A stretch of DNA of 64,000 nt, taken from assembly GCF_030247195.1 (NCBI RefSeq), contig NC_080672.1, forward strand, positions 368,582,271 to 368,646,270. The letters run 5' to 3'. Made by a program: the position numbers and the translations under genes. The notes under the pieces are model-generated. The model did no database searches, was not told where the DNA came from, and saw only the letters and a program-made list of their open reading frames with translations. The stretch comes from Topomyia yanbarensis (lineage: Eukaryota > Arthropoda > Insecta > Diptera > Culicidae). This document shows positions 1-12,750 of this stretch, in pieces (the first letter of the stretch is position 1; each line of letters opens with the position of its first letter).

Positions 1-1312
1 TATGGTTGTTTAAAGACAAAAATGTTGAAAGAGACATACCACGTACACTTGTCTATTTTTAACTTTTCGTATCTCCACTGAATTGTTTAATGAAACATAT
101 GCTCAAATGTGTCGTCTGAAAATTGAGAACACCTGTTTTGGGTTGATATTATTGAAAATGCGGATTTATTGTATTGCACTTGTATGAAAAATAACCGGAT
201 CAAATTCCAAAAATATCCACAATTAAATCCGGGAAAAATGGCGCCCAAAGACCCCTGAACTATCGAACTATACTTGCATCCCAGTAAAAGGATGCTTTTA
301 ACTTATAGCAATGGTTTCAATTGCTCAAATTTGCCTTAAGCTGAGAATGCTTCAATTGAAGCTTCACTGAATTAGTACAGGCATTGGACAATTCAATAGA
401 CGTTTCGTTTGAGTGCTCCGTATTCTACACGTAAATTAGCGAGGATTACAATCACAGTTTGTGCATTGGACAGAGAGTTGATATCGCCGAATTTATGTCA
501 TACATATTACTGTATAACTATAACTGATACTGAGTTGTACTGGAAACTCCAATATACATTTTTCATGATCAATGTGACTAAAAGCATATTTATTATATAT
601 TTTCGATGAATTTAAATACTTATTCTGGTAGTTTGAACCATTTCTTTGTCATGGTATTGTTTTGTATAGGACTCATAAACCCATATCTCCAGAACAAGTA
701 TTCCGAACGAAACAATTCTCAAGTGATAAGGATTGCCGGACCTGAAAATTCTACTCTGTACAAAAATCATTTTTCAGATATCTGTGACCAGAAAACATCT
801 TTTAATTCCAAGACAAATTCCGGATTTCTAGATTTCCTGATGACTAATTAGGGGCCATGCATAAATGACGTAGCATTTTTCATGAGCTAAATTTTACGAT
901 TCGCGGAATTACAAGTTCGCAAAAATACGAAAAGATTTTGTATGCGTATTTAACTTGCTACATTAGTTAGCTAATGTTGCTAACTAGTAGACTTAGTTTG
1001 GAAGCTGAATTAAATTTTCACTTCGGATTCAACCAAACAAAATTTAGTAATTTAGATGAACGTATGGTTCTTGGAATCATTGGCAGCTGCACGATTGTAA
1101 ACTGAGAGAACTTGTCTTCATGCTGCCCTTGACATATAAAATTCAAAACAAAACTATCAACACTATATTTGTCATGAAATGGGCTTATTTTGCACGCAAT
1201 TTTCTGTTATAATGAAAATGTTGATAAAAGTCGTCAAACTTTTTGAAAGGGCATGTATTAACCTTCCGGTAGTCGCGTTGGTGCACTGAGTGCACGCTGC
1301 TCTGAAAACCCG
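1..1312. other. AT-rich stretch, no gene seen
   Basis: No open frame here has recognisable protein character, and no paired inverted termini were found. A short perfect palindrome, GTGCACTGAGTGCAC-like, lies near 1280-1296, just before the fold-back element. Nothing else can be supported. Confidence 0.5.
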
Positions 1313-4130
1313 TTTTAATCCACCTGGTGGTGCAATTGTGCCTTTCTCATTTACTCAAACTATGATTTAATGCCTGGTTACGTTCAATATAACGTATAAC
1401 ATTTCCAATGTCTATCATATTTTTATTACATTTGATAAGCATATATAAGGGCACGACCATCACGAACCTGATAAGCAACATGTTGACGCTAAGACACTTG
1501 TGTTCATGTTAACATATTTTGAAATGCGGGGTGGTGGGGAAGGAAAGGGATATAATTAGTAGGAAGGGGAGGATGCGCCGAGAACCACCTAAAATTTTTG
1601 AGTGAGGTTGGTCTGAGATGGGAGGGGGATGAGAGAGAGGGATGGAGTTGCGAGCAACGAGGGGGAGGTGTAGATGGGGGGTCCATCACCCAACTGCATG
1701 TTATAACTTCCATTTGAGACTGGTTAGTCAAAATTGGTTCAGTCATAATCGAAGTAGCTTTAGTTCTGGAATATGCCCGTAACCCGGGACTTCCGGAATT
1801 ATCGATAGAGGACAATGTATTCCAATAATCTTTGATTCGCCATCAGTGATCTAGGCTAGCGAATTTAAGTAATTTGATATTCAGTGCAATAGATTTTAAA
1901 CCTATGAGGTATTACAACTGTATATGAGATTTTCCAATGTGATCGAAATAACCAATCTGTACCTCCGGAACCAAAAGTCAGAACCGAATGAAATTCAATA
2001 GCAGTCAATGGAAGTATTATACCTTCCATTAGAACACAAGTTTGTAAAAATCGGTTAAGAGTTTGCTGGCAAATATGTGTGACATTTGCTTAGGAACTTG
2101 GCGAGTTCCCCGGCGGCATCAAGAACCGTCATAGATGACCAATGTGGTCAAAGCTACTTAGATCTAGACCCGTAAATCCAAATAATTTTGAACGTATTTG
2201 AATGCGTATAACATCATTCAGATATCATAGGGTTACAAGTTTATATGGGAATTTGCTGTGTGACCGCACTTTTCAACTCATAACTCCGGAACCGGAAGTC
2301 CGATAAACAAAAAATGCAATAGCGTCTTATGGGAGCGTTATACCGTTCATTGGAAACTAAGTTTGTGCAAATCACATACACACATACATACACATGCACA
2401 CACACAGACATTTTGCGATCTCGAAGAACTGAATCGAATGGCATATGACACTCGGGCCTCGGTTGAAAAATCGATTTTTGGAGTGATAGCCTTTCTTTAT
2501 ATTATATTATTTCTTTTATTTCTCTTACATACGTGTGTGTCAAATAATGTCACTCAATTTTCTCAGAGATGACTGAACCGATTTGCATAAACTTAGTTTC
2601 AAATGATCGGTATAACGCTCCCATAAGACGCTATTGAGTTTTTAGTTGATCGGACTTCCGGTTCCAGAGTTACGGGTTTAAGAGTGCGATCATACAGCAA
2701 ATTCCCATATAAACTGGTAACCCTTTGATGTCCGAATGATGTAATACATATACAAATACGTTCAATATTACTTGAATTTGCGGGTCTAGATCACTAATGA
2801 CCAATCAAAGTAGTTTTGACCACATTGACCATCTATGACGGATTCACCTGGGGAACTCGCCAAATTCCAGAGCTAATGTCACACCTATTTTTCAGTAAAA
2901 TCTTAACCGATTTTTACAAATGATTTCAAATGAAAGATATAATATTCCGATTGACTCCTATTGAATTTCATTTAGTTCCGACTTGTGGTTCCGGAGTTAC
3001 AGGTTGGTTATTGCGGTCACATAGGAATTTCTCATATAAACCGGTACAATCGTAATACCTCGTAGGTTTAAAATCTATTGCAATGAACGTCAAATTACTT
3101 CGATTCGCAGGCCTAGATCACTGATGGCAAATCATATTCTAGAAATATATTTCCACAATCGATAATTCCGAAATTCCCGGGTTCCGGGCATATTCCAGAA
3201 CTAAAACCTCTTCGGTGATGACTGAACTAATTTTCACTAACCTAGTCTCCCAAGTAGCAATTGCAACTTGTTGAAAGTTTTAAATGTTGCATAAATGCTA
3301 CACAATATTTTTTATTGTTGGATATATTTGAAAAGAATTTCCACGAGTTTTTAAAGTGATTGTGCAACTATGTAACTATAGAGCTGGACAATAGTGTTAA
3401 GTATGCAAACATCAATAACAGTTGTGAAACTAATCAGAAACTTTGCTAATTTGCACAAACAGTCTAACAAGTTGCAAATGCCTCTTTGTTTGCCATTCCA
3501 CCCTAAAACAGAACTGTCCAACTACCCAGTGCTCGGCAAATGGCACAGCTATTGTTTCCATTATTTTGCTGCAATTAGGAACATGTTGCACAACATACAA
3601 ACAAAGTGCGCTTTTTCCATAACATAGTTGTTACCAAGAGAGTTACAAAAACTATACAGTAACAAAGCGTGCTACTTGGGCTCAAATGGAAGGTATAATA
3701 TGTATTTCGGTGTTGAACCCTTCATCTACCCCTCCCCCTCCTTTCTCTAACCCCCACTCCCCTCTCTCTCATCAACCACCCTCTCAGACCAACCTCCCAC
3801 CTGCATTCCCTTTATACAGTTAGGTGATTCCCGACTCATCCTCCCCTCCCACTAAAAATATCCCTTCCCTTCAAAACATCGCATTTAAAAACTAGTTAAC
3901 ATGAAGACAACATTGAACTCGCACTGATTAAGCTTTATAAATATTATATTTTTGTTTGTTTCAAGTGTGTCTCAGTGTCGACATGTTACTTATCAGGTTC
4001 GTGATAGTCGTGCTAATCAAATATAATTAGAAAGTAATAGACAATTCCACAATGTTATTTTAAACGTATTTTAAATCATAGTTTGGATAAATGAGAAAGG
4101 CACAATTGCACCACTAGGTGGAAGGTTTTT
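1313..4130. mobile_element. Fold-back element built of ~315-bp monomers
   Basis: The two ends are inverted copies: a segment containing GGTGGTGCAATTGTGCCTTT at 1325-1345 recurs in reverse complement at 4095-4122. The arms continue as matching landmarks, including a shared 'cacgaacctgataag' motif (1460s and 3990s), purine-rich versus pyrimidine-rich blocks (1530-1680 and 3720-3860), and repeated 'acttccggttccgg'-type motifs. Within the left arm a monomer repeats with a spacing of about 315 bp: the phrase 'aagtttgtgaaaatcgg' recurs near 2038 and 2353. The arms meet at a short CA-rich centre near 2370-2580. No transposase frame is present, so this is a non-autonomous element. Exact ends and target duplication could not be fixed. 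Confidence 0.7.
2372..2410. repeat. CA-rich microsatellite
   Basis: Imperfect (CACA/CATA) repeat at the centre of the fold-back element. Similar CA or TG tracts sit inside the related monomer arrays at 16335-16373 and 49222-49262, so the tract belongs to the repeat family and is not an independent simple repeat. Confidence 0.7.
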
Positions 4131-4679
4131 CATGAATTGATCCTTTGAAATATGTTTAAATTACTTTCACAGTGGACAATATAAAAAATATAGTTTCGTT
4201 CTCATGATAAAATATTGCACTATACAATACATTTCAACTATTTTAAATAGTGGGTAGGGTGGCTCTAATTTTTTTAATCGAGAAATTAACTTCTTAATGA
4301 CACGAGATAGAGTTTCCCTGTCTTCCAGAAAAATGAAGTAAATTTTTTTTTGAAAAACTTTTCGAAGATACTGAAACTTTATGTCGTGTACTTTTCATTT
4401 TACACGAAATTTTCCAAAAAAAATTAGGGCGTTTCTTATATTATAAAAAAAAATATTCTTTATATAATTTTGCGGATTTGATTTTTCATTAAGATCACTT
4501 TAGAAATAATTTCAGATATTTTGAAGCAAAACAATTTGTGTTAATATACCGAACCTCTAGCTTCTCTCGTTAGAAAGTTATTTTTATTCTTTTACTAAAA
4601 ATACACAATATTTTGAGTAAATATTGCAAGATATAAAAAAGTATCGTATTTGCCATGTTTTGGTGATCTATAGGAGGAA
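4131..4679. other. AT-rich spacer, nothing recognised
   Basis: Very AT-rich with long A and T runs. No coding frame, no paired termini and no RNA gene were found. Confidence 0.4.
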
Positions 4680-5395
4680 GTGGCCTAATTCGGACCGCTG
4701 GCCAATTCGAACCCTCAGCTGTGTCTCAGCTATGGTAATATTATGAAAAGCGTATATATCATTATCATGACTGTCATGTAACTCTGTTTTATCTCAAAAA
4801 ATTTTGCAGTTCTCAGTTTTCGTGTGCGGGCGCTAGGAACGAATCTTGTTTCGGAGCACTTTTTTTGAAAAATGTGTTAGCCAAAAAACAAAATTTTAGT
4901 TGGCAACAACAATATAGTAAGTTAAATGCACTGTCGTGATTTTGGATCTGCCGGATAATATCGTTTATTTAATATCTTGTTTTGAGCGAGACTAACAACT
5001 GTTTTCGTTAAATCGGTGTGTGAATAATAGAATATGGGATGGTCCGATTCGGACTTTTTGTCGTATATACGATCTGATACGCGATCGCGATAAACCCTTT
5101 GAGAGGAAAGTGTGCGCAGTCGATCGAGCTTTTAGGAAAACATAAGTTTTCGCAAATCAATTGACAGATTTCGGCATTATAGCTCATAACCTATTTTTAG
5201 GTAATTGGGCCCAACTCTTACTTTTTATTGTATATTTTATCTATCAAAGAGAACCTTTCCTTTCATAATTCGAAATTTAGTGAAAATCAAATGGGAATAA
5301 CTTAGGCCGAAATAGGATTTGATTTCTATTGCAAAAAATCGATAAGAAATGGGTGGTCCGAATTGGGTTGGGGTAATTCGGACCTTTTATGTAGA
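4680..5395. repeat. Region bounded by ATTCGGACC motifs
   Basis: CTAATTCGGACCG near 4685-4697 is opposed by GGTCCGAATTGGG near 5355-5367, followed by a second direct GGTAATTCGGACC near 5371-5384. The inverted pair suggests the ends of a small non-autonomous DNA element of about 0.7 kb. A related terminus occurs in the element at 59600-59944. No coding frame of interest lies between. Confidence 0.4.
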
Positions 5396-5396
5396 A

Positions 5397-6204
5397 GAGC
5401 CCGGGGCTAGTTGGCGGTTGGGGTAAGTTGGCAGAATTCCTTTTTCTCGGTTTCTATTAGACATATAGCGCTGCCTCTTCTTGTGTACCTCAAGTTATGT
5501 GAAACCCGTTATCCAATGTGTTTTTGTTGCAAAACGATTTGTTTCGTGGAAGTTGTGGGTGATATTGTGTTTTCGAGCATACCAAGTAAATTTTCTAAAT
5601 TTTAAATACTTTGCGTTATTTAGGGTTATTTTCAATTTATTTCCCGAAAGATATTTTTCGATAGCGTGTGAAAAGAGCTTTCAGTATCCGTATAGATATT
5701 ACATCTATCCACAAACAAAAGTTATTTTTTAATTAGTTTTTAATAAAATATGGCGGTACTATTTACAGTGCAAAAAAAACATCAAAAATGTTTATTTCTG
5801 GAATTCACTCCAAAGTAAGAAAATCTTTTTCTTGTGTATCTCGCCAATGTAGGAAACATTTATTCTTGCCAATTGCATGAAGAATTTCAAAAATTTGCGT
5901 TTGAATAGGGAGTACACGCCAAAGTCAAAATGCCGGGGTATTGAAACTGAAATATAATAGCAAATGTCGGTTATACATACTGCCAACTTACCCCGGGGCC
6001 GGGGTAAGTTGGCGGGTTTTCCACGTTACATATTTTTGTCTCTAAAAATGGAGACAATGCATCAAACACTTTGAAAAAATCAGAGATGTTGCCCATAGTC
6101 TTCTCTTTCATGCTGCGTGTTCTATTTTGCAAGATCCACCTACACCAAAGCGGTAAAAATTGAAAACTGAAAACACCGCCAACTAGCCCCGGTCTCCCCT
6201 ATTT
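5397..6204. mobile_element. Nested MITE-like element, GGGGCTAGTTGGCGG ends
   Basis: The left end CCGGGGCTAGTTGGCGGT (5400-5418) is matched in reverse complement by ACCGCCAACTAGCCCCGG near 6175-6192. Inside, GGGGTAAGTTGGC occurs at about 5420 and, inverted and direct, around 5982-6013. The structure looks like two related elements placed end to end, or one inserted in another, sharing the GTAAGTTGGC / CTAGTTGGC core. It contains short open frames with no recognised domain. Non-autonomous DNA transposon is inferred from terminal inverted repeats alone. Confidence 0.6.
5982..6013. repeat. Perfect 32-bp palindrome
   Basis: GCCAACTTACCCCGG is followed after GG by its exact reverse complement CCGGGGTAAGTTGGC. 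It is the point where two GGGTAAGTTGGC termini abut head to head inside the 5397-6204 composite, and is best read as an element junction. Confidence 0.85.
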
Positions 6205-7232
6205 GCTTCTTTATTGGCGATGTTAGTGGTTGGTTTGGGAGCGGTTGTAGTGGTCGTTGTATCTGCATTATTTGTTAATTGGATCGTTGTTTTTGGTTTA
6301 TCTGAACGTGTCAGTGGCTGCTTATTAGATTTGGCTGTAGTAGATGACTATGCTATATTTCACCATAAGGAGAAAAATTGAGTAAACACCTACTTTTCTC
6401 ACCAGGACGAAATTTTTTGCACAAAGTGCAAAGACTGGTGCACTTGAAGGGCACAAATCCTTACTTATTATTTGGGTGCGTTTCGACTTCGTCTCATCAG
6501 AAACCATAGTGTGTTTTAGTTTTAGGGATTTGCGTCAAGCCAGCGCTAATCTTTTCCGACAAAAAGTTAGTGTCGGTTTCTGATGAGACGAAGGCGAAAC
6601 GCACCCAAGTAATAAAATGTAGTAGATGAGTTTTGACTAGATGCTTCGGCGCATGTTTTCCGTAGTGGGCTGTATGATTACAGAATTGGCATGTTGGGGT
6701 CTGCCCGGGATATGTGATTAGCGTTGTTTGCTTATAGGTCACGCCTTCCCTCGGTGATTTGCATTCGATAGTCATGTAAGAAGGCATTGGTCTAGTCACT
6801 CGCATCCTCACAATACGAACGCCGTTGGGAATGCCGGTGAAAAAATTTCTCCAGATGTCATTCGTAATAGATTCTACTTCTCCATATTGCGACATGATTC
6901 GTTTGATATAATCTTCCCTAGTGCGCGGGGCCAAATCATGGATACGCACGTCCACCATGTCGCATTCCATATGCACGGCGATCTTGATTCTGGTGTTATT
7001 AAATTTGACCTCGTGTTGCATGTTGTTCTTTGCAATGAAGTTCTCTGCCTGTGCTAAACTTCTAAACATGATCCAAACACAACGTGGTGCAGCTAAATGT
7101 ACGTAACTTCAGCGAGATTAAGCTCCATTTTAATCTTAACTAACTGTTCCACTTCCTGAACTGTGGGTCTAACACGAGTTTTGTTAAAGTCGATCGAAAT
7201 CGTGTTATCCGGGCAGCTGGGGCAACGATACA
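6205..7232 (-). pseudogene. LINE ORF1 (zinc-knuckle RNA-binding protein), broken
   Basis: Read on the minus strand, a protein begins near 7230 with LYRCPSCPDNTISIDF, stops at about 7108, and resumes in another frame at 7069-6617 through RIHDLAPRTREDYIKRI and GVRIVRMRV to a CCHC-like knuckle CQFCNHTAHYGKHAP. It then continues beyond an inserted MITE as a Thr/Lys-rich tail (about 6345-6205). The knuckle's last Cys is replaced, giving CxxCxxxxHxxxx-Ala. ORF1 proteins of this kind coat LINE RNA. The open frame reads on into the MITE, so its last ~35 residues are element-derived. No ORF2 follows; the 5.4-6.2 kb element occupies that position. Clade not determined. Confidence 0.75.
6465..6615. mobile_element. 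MITE inserted in the LINE ORF1
   Basis: The termini are inverted copies: TTTGGGTGCGTTTCGACTTC at 6471-6490 against the same sequence with one change on the opposite strand ending near 6606. Both continue into CGTCTCATCAGAAACC. Two relatives sit at 28541-28725 and 31938-32060. The element splits the Thr/Lys-rich tail of ORF1 from its zinc knuckle, so it inserted after the LINE. Possible TTA target duplication cannot be separated from the TIR. Confidence 0.75.
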
Positions 7233-10200
7233 ATTTGTTTGTGCGCTGATATAGAACAAAAACTGGCTTGATTCACTGGTGCCTATAGCTTGCTATAGCG
7301 TAGCGATTTTTTTTGCTTCTGCTTTGTGCGAGGTCAGAAGATAAACTGTAGGGAGGAGTACATTAAATGTTGAAAATCGATTTTTTTTGGTCGAAATATG
7401 TCTAAAAATAACATGTAAAATCAGCATCTAGTGTCAAAACAAACGAATACCACTGAAAACATTTTTTTAGTACCAAGGACTTAGAAATGTTTGAAAAATA
7501 AGTTCGAATATCAAAAAAATTATTGTAATGCCTTATGATTTCAATAAAAATTCCCAACGAACTGGGATTGGGAGCAGGACAAATAAAAAGATGACAGGGA
7601 TTAAATTCGAAATAAAAAATACCAGTAATGCCCTTTTTGTTTCTATTTGGCTTTCCTTCCTTTCCACAAGTAGAACTATCTTAATATAGACAAATTTTAT
7701 TATAACATTTTTTAACGCTACCCCTACAACCTCAACCAAACCTTGCCTCGTCGAGATGTTGGCGTGATAACGCACCAACCAAAAATACCGTCAACTTATT
7801 CCGCCTTCACCTTCATGTTGTCATCATGTCTTATCTGCATCGCGGCACCGCCACTTATTTGACCCTTCGTGATACCCACGAACACAACCCTGTTTTATTA
7901 GCCGAATTTACCGAGTGAAAGGTTTTTCTCATGACCATAAATTAACATTGATGTAGTGGGGTTTCTGCTGGGCTTGAAACATTTGCCACAACCCGCAACG
8001 CCCCCTCCCTATCCCCATATACCGGTCACATGCTGTCTGATCTTTTCAACTCAAATTCCCTACCACAAGGTACGAATACCTTCAGGTACTTAGGATGATT
8101 GAAGCTGGTGACTTTTTCCGAATTATCATCAGCAGTGGTGGGCGAATCGGAAGAACTTCTTGGAATTTGTCTCGCAAAATTTTGCCCCAAAAATGACGAC
8201 AAACATTCCTGAAGCGTTGGCGTTGCCTACCGTCGTACCGTCAATGTGGTGTCTCTTAGTTGCCGTTAGTCTGTGTGGTATGTTGAATTTCCACACAATT
8301 TCATAATTTTATATATCAGCAGACCGCATCAGGGATGAAGTATATCCAATAGAATGAATAGAATGATGGTTTCATCTTAATCAGAAAATGCTACTTTTTT
8401 ATTTATCCTATAGGAGCAAAAATATCCGTATTGAAGTATCGAAATATATTTAAGGATAATCGACTTCCACCCTGACACATCCACATTGCTCCATCCACGC
8501 TTATCTATCTGTCGGAGGCACTTTACCAAGTTGGTAAATATCGCACACGCTCCACAAAGTAATTGTTAGCCACAAGCTTCTCACCTGGTGACAACGTAGC
8601 CGTAGCCCGGACACCCCCGTTTGTCCTACTTGCGGTATACAGATGCCGGACTAACTTATACTGCTAAACAATGTGCTTGCGGTAAAAAAGTTGTCACCTT
8701 TAGGAGGACCACCACACAGAGAACTCACACCCAACCCGCAACAGACGGCCCCCGAGATGAAATTGAGTTTTGTGCAAAGAAACTGTAAGATGTCGTCGAG
8801 AGCTCGAGAGCAGCCGCCATTCACCACGGTAAAACTTTTGGGAGAGTAATTTTTCACACGATTAAATAATTAATTTCGTAGGGCGTGATAAGAATTAAAA
8901 ATTAACTCGTTTGTGCTGCAGCACCCGCTGCTTGCGGCTGGCTGTCGGTTAGTCCGTATACCGAGCCTAACCCGACCGTCGTGACTCGAGGAAGAGGGCT
9001 TTTGAGTTCGACAACGAATTACCGTAATTTACGTGAACTTTGTGGTAGCTGTTCAATTTTGCATCGTTATGAATTTGAAATGCGTACTGTTCATCAGGGA
9101 CTTTTCGAGAGTGTTCGACTGCCTACGAGCGCTGGGGTATAGGGACAGAGCCAGAATGGATAGAATTGATGGTCAGTCTTGCTTGAGACGAAATTATTCA
9201 ACATTATTTGTAATAAAAGATGATGAGTCCTTCGATATGACTTTTAGATGGCCTCAAGCTACAGACGAATATATTTATTTATTTATGTAATCGCCATATT
9301 AAATTTTAAAATGGTAGCGAATCACTGTTTCTGAGTTCTAGTCATCTACGTACAAAACGGTGTATTGCTTGATTTCGCTGCCGCATTGAATTTAAACATT
9401 GTGCCAAACACGAACATTCGGCATCTAGGAACATCTTTTCCGTTAAGAATACATATATCGCGTGGTTTTGCAATAAATCGTAATGAAAGTTTACAGATTT
9501 GAATTTTGGTTCTTTGTCATTAAAAAAGGGTTTGCATGGGTTCGTTAAGTACGGTGAGAATCAAGTTTCAAAAAGTGTCACGATCTAACACTAGTACGGG
9601 GAACATTAATATTGATCTGGGTGAGAATGCTTGGAGCATCAATTTGACCGAAAGCTTTCCAAGAAGAACATACTTTACCTCTTGACAAGTGGTTCCATAT
9701 CTAACAGACGACAACGATCAAAGGCTTTATTAGTTCAATGAAACAGTGAACATAAAAATATTTTCAAGTGAATTGTGCCAGTAGTTTGAATTTAATGAAT
9801 GAAATAGCTTAAATTCCTTGTTTTTCTTATATTTAAAATCCGGTTGGGGCATTATCGTACGAAAAACTCTATTCAGCACACAGGAAAGAATCAGCAGTGC
9901 GGCCAAGCTGAAACATACCCTTGAACATATATCGTAATGCAATTCCAGTTATGAGTAATCAATTATATCAAGTTATTCAACTGGTTGCTGAGTGCAAAGA
10001 TTTTATTTTCATCTGCTCATAAAATTCGGCTTGTGACAATGCAATGCGTAATGTGAAACTAGTCATTAACAGTTGTTAGCCTTCGCCTGGTTATTTCCTG
10101 CCAGCGCATTTCTCGGCGTTTTTCTTCTGACAGTTGATGAGATTTTTTCCTCTGCGTGATGTTTATGTTTGTTTTGATCGGGTGAAAAAAGTAGAATGGT

Positions 10201-10360
10201 TTATTTTACAAATAGAATAGAAATTTTTCCACGGAGTAGAATATATGGCATTGTGTTTCAATCAGCGTGTTTTCGATGCGGTGAAATTTAGCATGCCAAG
10301 GAGGCGATAATAGGGTTATTGCAGTGAGAATACATGCACAGAATAGAACATTTATTTTCA
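7233..10360. other. Long stretch without recognised gene
   Basis: Mixed composition, with a more GC-rich portion at about 8480-9010. The open frames on both strands (for example 8651-8857 minus and 9033-9290 plus) have no recognisable domain and low-complexity content. I found no inverted termini or tandem arrays, so this may be single-copy intergenic or intronic DNA. ATTAACTCGTT followed by TGCTGCAGC near 8905-8930 resembles a stretch near 40373-40400. Confidence 0.4.
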
Positions 10361-10942
10361 GACGAATTTCGCGCCAACTCAAACAAATGTTGGCAGCACC
10401 CTCTCTGATTTTAATGAAACTTTCTGTGCATGAGAACATTGTCAAAAAGCCACTTTGCATACTTTGTTTTTCAGAAATGGTCTAGACTGCCTTTTGAAAA
10501 GGATCAAACTTTTTTTACCAATTTTCTTCAAATGGCTATTGTCTAAAAATGACAAATCCTACAAACAATGTTGCAGGACTGATTTACACAAAATTAGTCA
10601 AATTTATTAATAAACATATTGAAAAAATTCTTCATCGGCTCCTAAAATGAAAAAAATCGATATAAAAATTTAAAGTCGACTTACAAAAAAACCCCAACCA
10701 TTAATTTGGATAAAATTTTGTTACAAGATAGGTAATTATGATGCCTACCCACCGCCAAAAATTCAAGTTGGGCACTTTCAGGGAAAAAAAGCTATTTAAA
10801 AAAAATTCTTGTTCTAACTATTTTTTTCAGTGTATTTATATCGAAAACTAAACCAACGAAAGTCATAATCATCTCAGAATCCAATTTCCCAACTGCTAGT
10901 TGCCAGATACATGCAAAAAGTATCAGTAATGAATTTGGTATT

Positions 10943-11790
10943 GCATCTCGGACTGGACTGGACCGAGGACGAAGGGATTCGTTTAACGGAGATCTGGTAC
11001 TAGAACACTTAGCGCATGACCAGACAACATGTTTAATATCGCGTTAACCACCACCACAAGCGCAGAGACCGCTCTCCACGACCTCAATACGCCAGAGACG
11101 GGCATTCTACGTATAATGATTGTACATACCCCGAGATATCACCCGAATTAAGTCATGACGCTCACCCATTCTCTTGGACCAAGGTTTGTTCATACCTTTG
11201 GGATTCCTGAACTTCCATCGCTCCACGAAATTTGCTAATTTTCGAGCGTCCTCTGAAAAAAAATATTTAAAAACTCGTTGAAGCTACGGGATCTTTCATG
11301 AATATCACCTTCTAATGCCTAAATGTCCATCTTTTCATTATCATTCTAATCCAAGTGTCCGCCTTCTCATTACCCGGAATGGAGCACTGCGAAAGCACTC
11401 AAACTAAGGTAATCTGCTATGATTTTTCAGATAAAGTACTCAAAAACTCCCATATTTTTCCCAGGAAATACAAAGAGTGCTTTCCATGCTCCAACAAAAA
11501 GAGAGCCTCCTGTAACTGTAACGATGTGGTAAATATAAAACCATCAGTTTTGTGGGGAGAATGTTGGCAGTAAGCCACTTTTATGATTGCACTCACCACT
11601 ACTGTCATAAAAATTAGCAATAAACGATGCATAGCTGTCATCATATAAACGTACGTTCCGTGTATTCCAATCACAGGATGAATCGAAAACACAACGTAGG
11701 CCCTAGCCACCAGACGAAACATTGTTTCTCTGATGATCCGTCCGTCAATCCGTCGACGGACCGGTGCCAATAATCACGTTTCTCAGCTTT
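10943..11790 (-). pseudogene. LINE ORF2 fragments carried inside copy A
   Basis: Near 11770 the minus strand reads WHRSVDGLTDGSSEK, which aligns with WHQVIDGLTRETS of the RT-proximal region in the LINE at 50130-52910. At 11110-10965 a Cys/His-containing C-terminal segment (GGIEVVESGLCACGGG, DIKHVVWSC) matches the usual LINE ORF2 tail. The catalytic palm between them is missing. The same deletion junction occurs in copy C, so the cargo was already reduced before the element copied. Confidence 0.7.
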
Positions 11791-12296
11791 CATCAAGTTT
11801 TTTATTTGCATTTGTAGCGTCGCGTATATTAGGAAAAATTCGATTTTGAAAAAAATACTCTAGACCCTATATAAGTTGGTGATGCAAATTTGTAAAAACA
11901 ACTATTTTTAATTCGAAAATTTGGTTTATGAGTGGTAAAAATTACAACGAAAAAAAAAATTAAATAAATAAATGAACGTGTGTAATCTGTGGTCTCATTT
12001 TTCAACTTATCCTCAGAATCCAGGAGTTAATCAGGTAATAACCAATAACTCACCTTAATTTCTTTCTGAATTTCCGATCCACCTCGATTTGTCTGTATAT
12101 TTCCACCAATCTCTTCGGAAATTCATCAAACATTAACTGACGTTTTCTAACGGTGGTACGGGCGGAACCAAGTAAATTTTCAAAACATTATTTTATTACG
12201 AAATAAATGTAAAAATATTCTAAACTAAGTGAAAAAACCGTGTTTCTATTAATATAACCTCCATTAATAGCCCCAAACTCTGGGCCTTATAAAGGG

Positions 12297-12750
12297 TTAA
12301 TAGAATGTTTCATTTTGCGGGATATGTCGAGAGATCATGCGGAGTCTATCCTCAGTAGGAAAACTTTTCATGATGCTCTCCGCATTTTCCACTGCGTGCC
12401 TTGTTTCTACAATAAGTCGCTGTAGGCCCAATTGTTTGCAACGACAGCAGTTCATGCCTCGCAGCACAAAAAGGCAAACAGGTAGACTAGCCCTGTCCAA
12501 AAGATCAAAGTTTGGAAGAGCAAATTCGGCGAAAGGTTTGAAATGAGGCTGATGGAAAACAAGTTATACTCCTTGATTTTTCCTGAACGCAATTCCAAAA
12601 TTCTCACTGGCTGAAGGTTCTTGAAGGAGCGAACCCCACACTTCACAATGAAGGCCCCTGTTGAAGACTACACCATCAATCTCTACTTCCCGGGCGGGTA
12701 CATAGACAAGATGCTTCTTCGTACACGACCAAGTGGTATTTAGTTAAATC
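12297..12750 (-). pseudogene. LINE ORF1 zinc-knuckle fragment inside copy A
   Basis: The minus strand reads GMNCCRCKQLG, continued after a frameshift by TATYCRNKARxGKCGENHE-like residues. This is a tandem CCHC zinc-knuckle block typical of LINE ORF1. Upstream (12740-12640) lies the more N-terminal ORF1 stretch that is better preserved in copy C. The segment is frameshifted and cannot encode a full protein. Confidence 0.65.
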
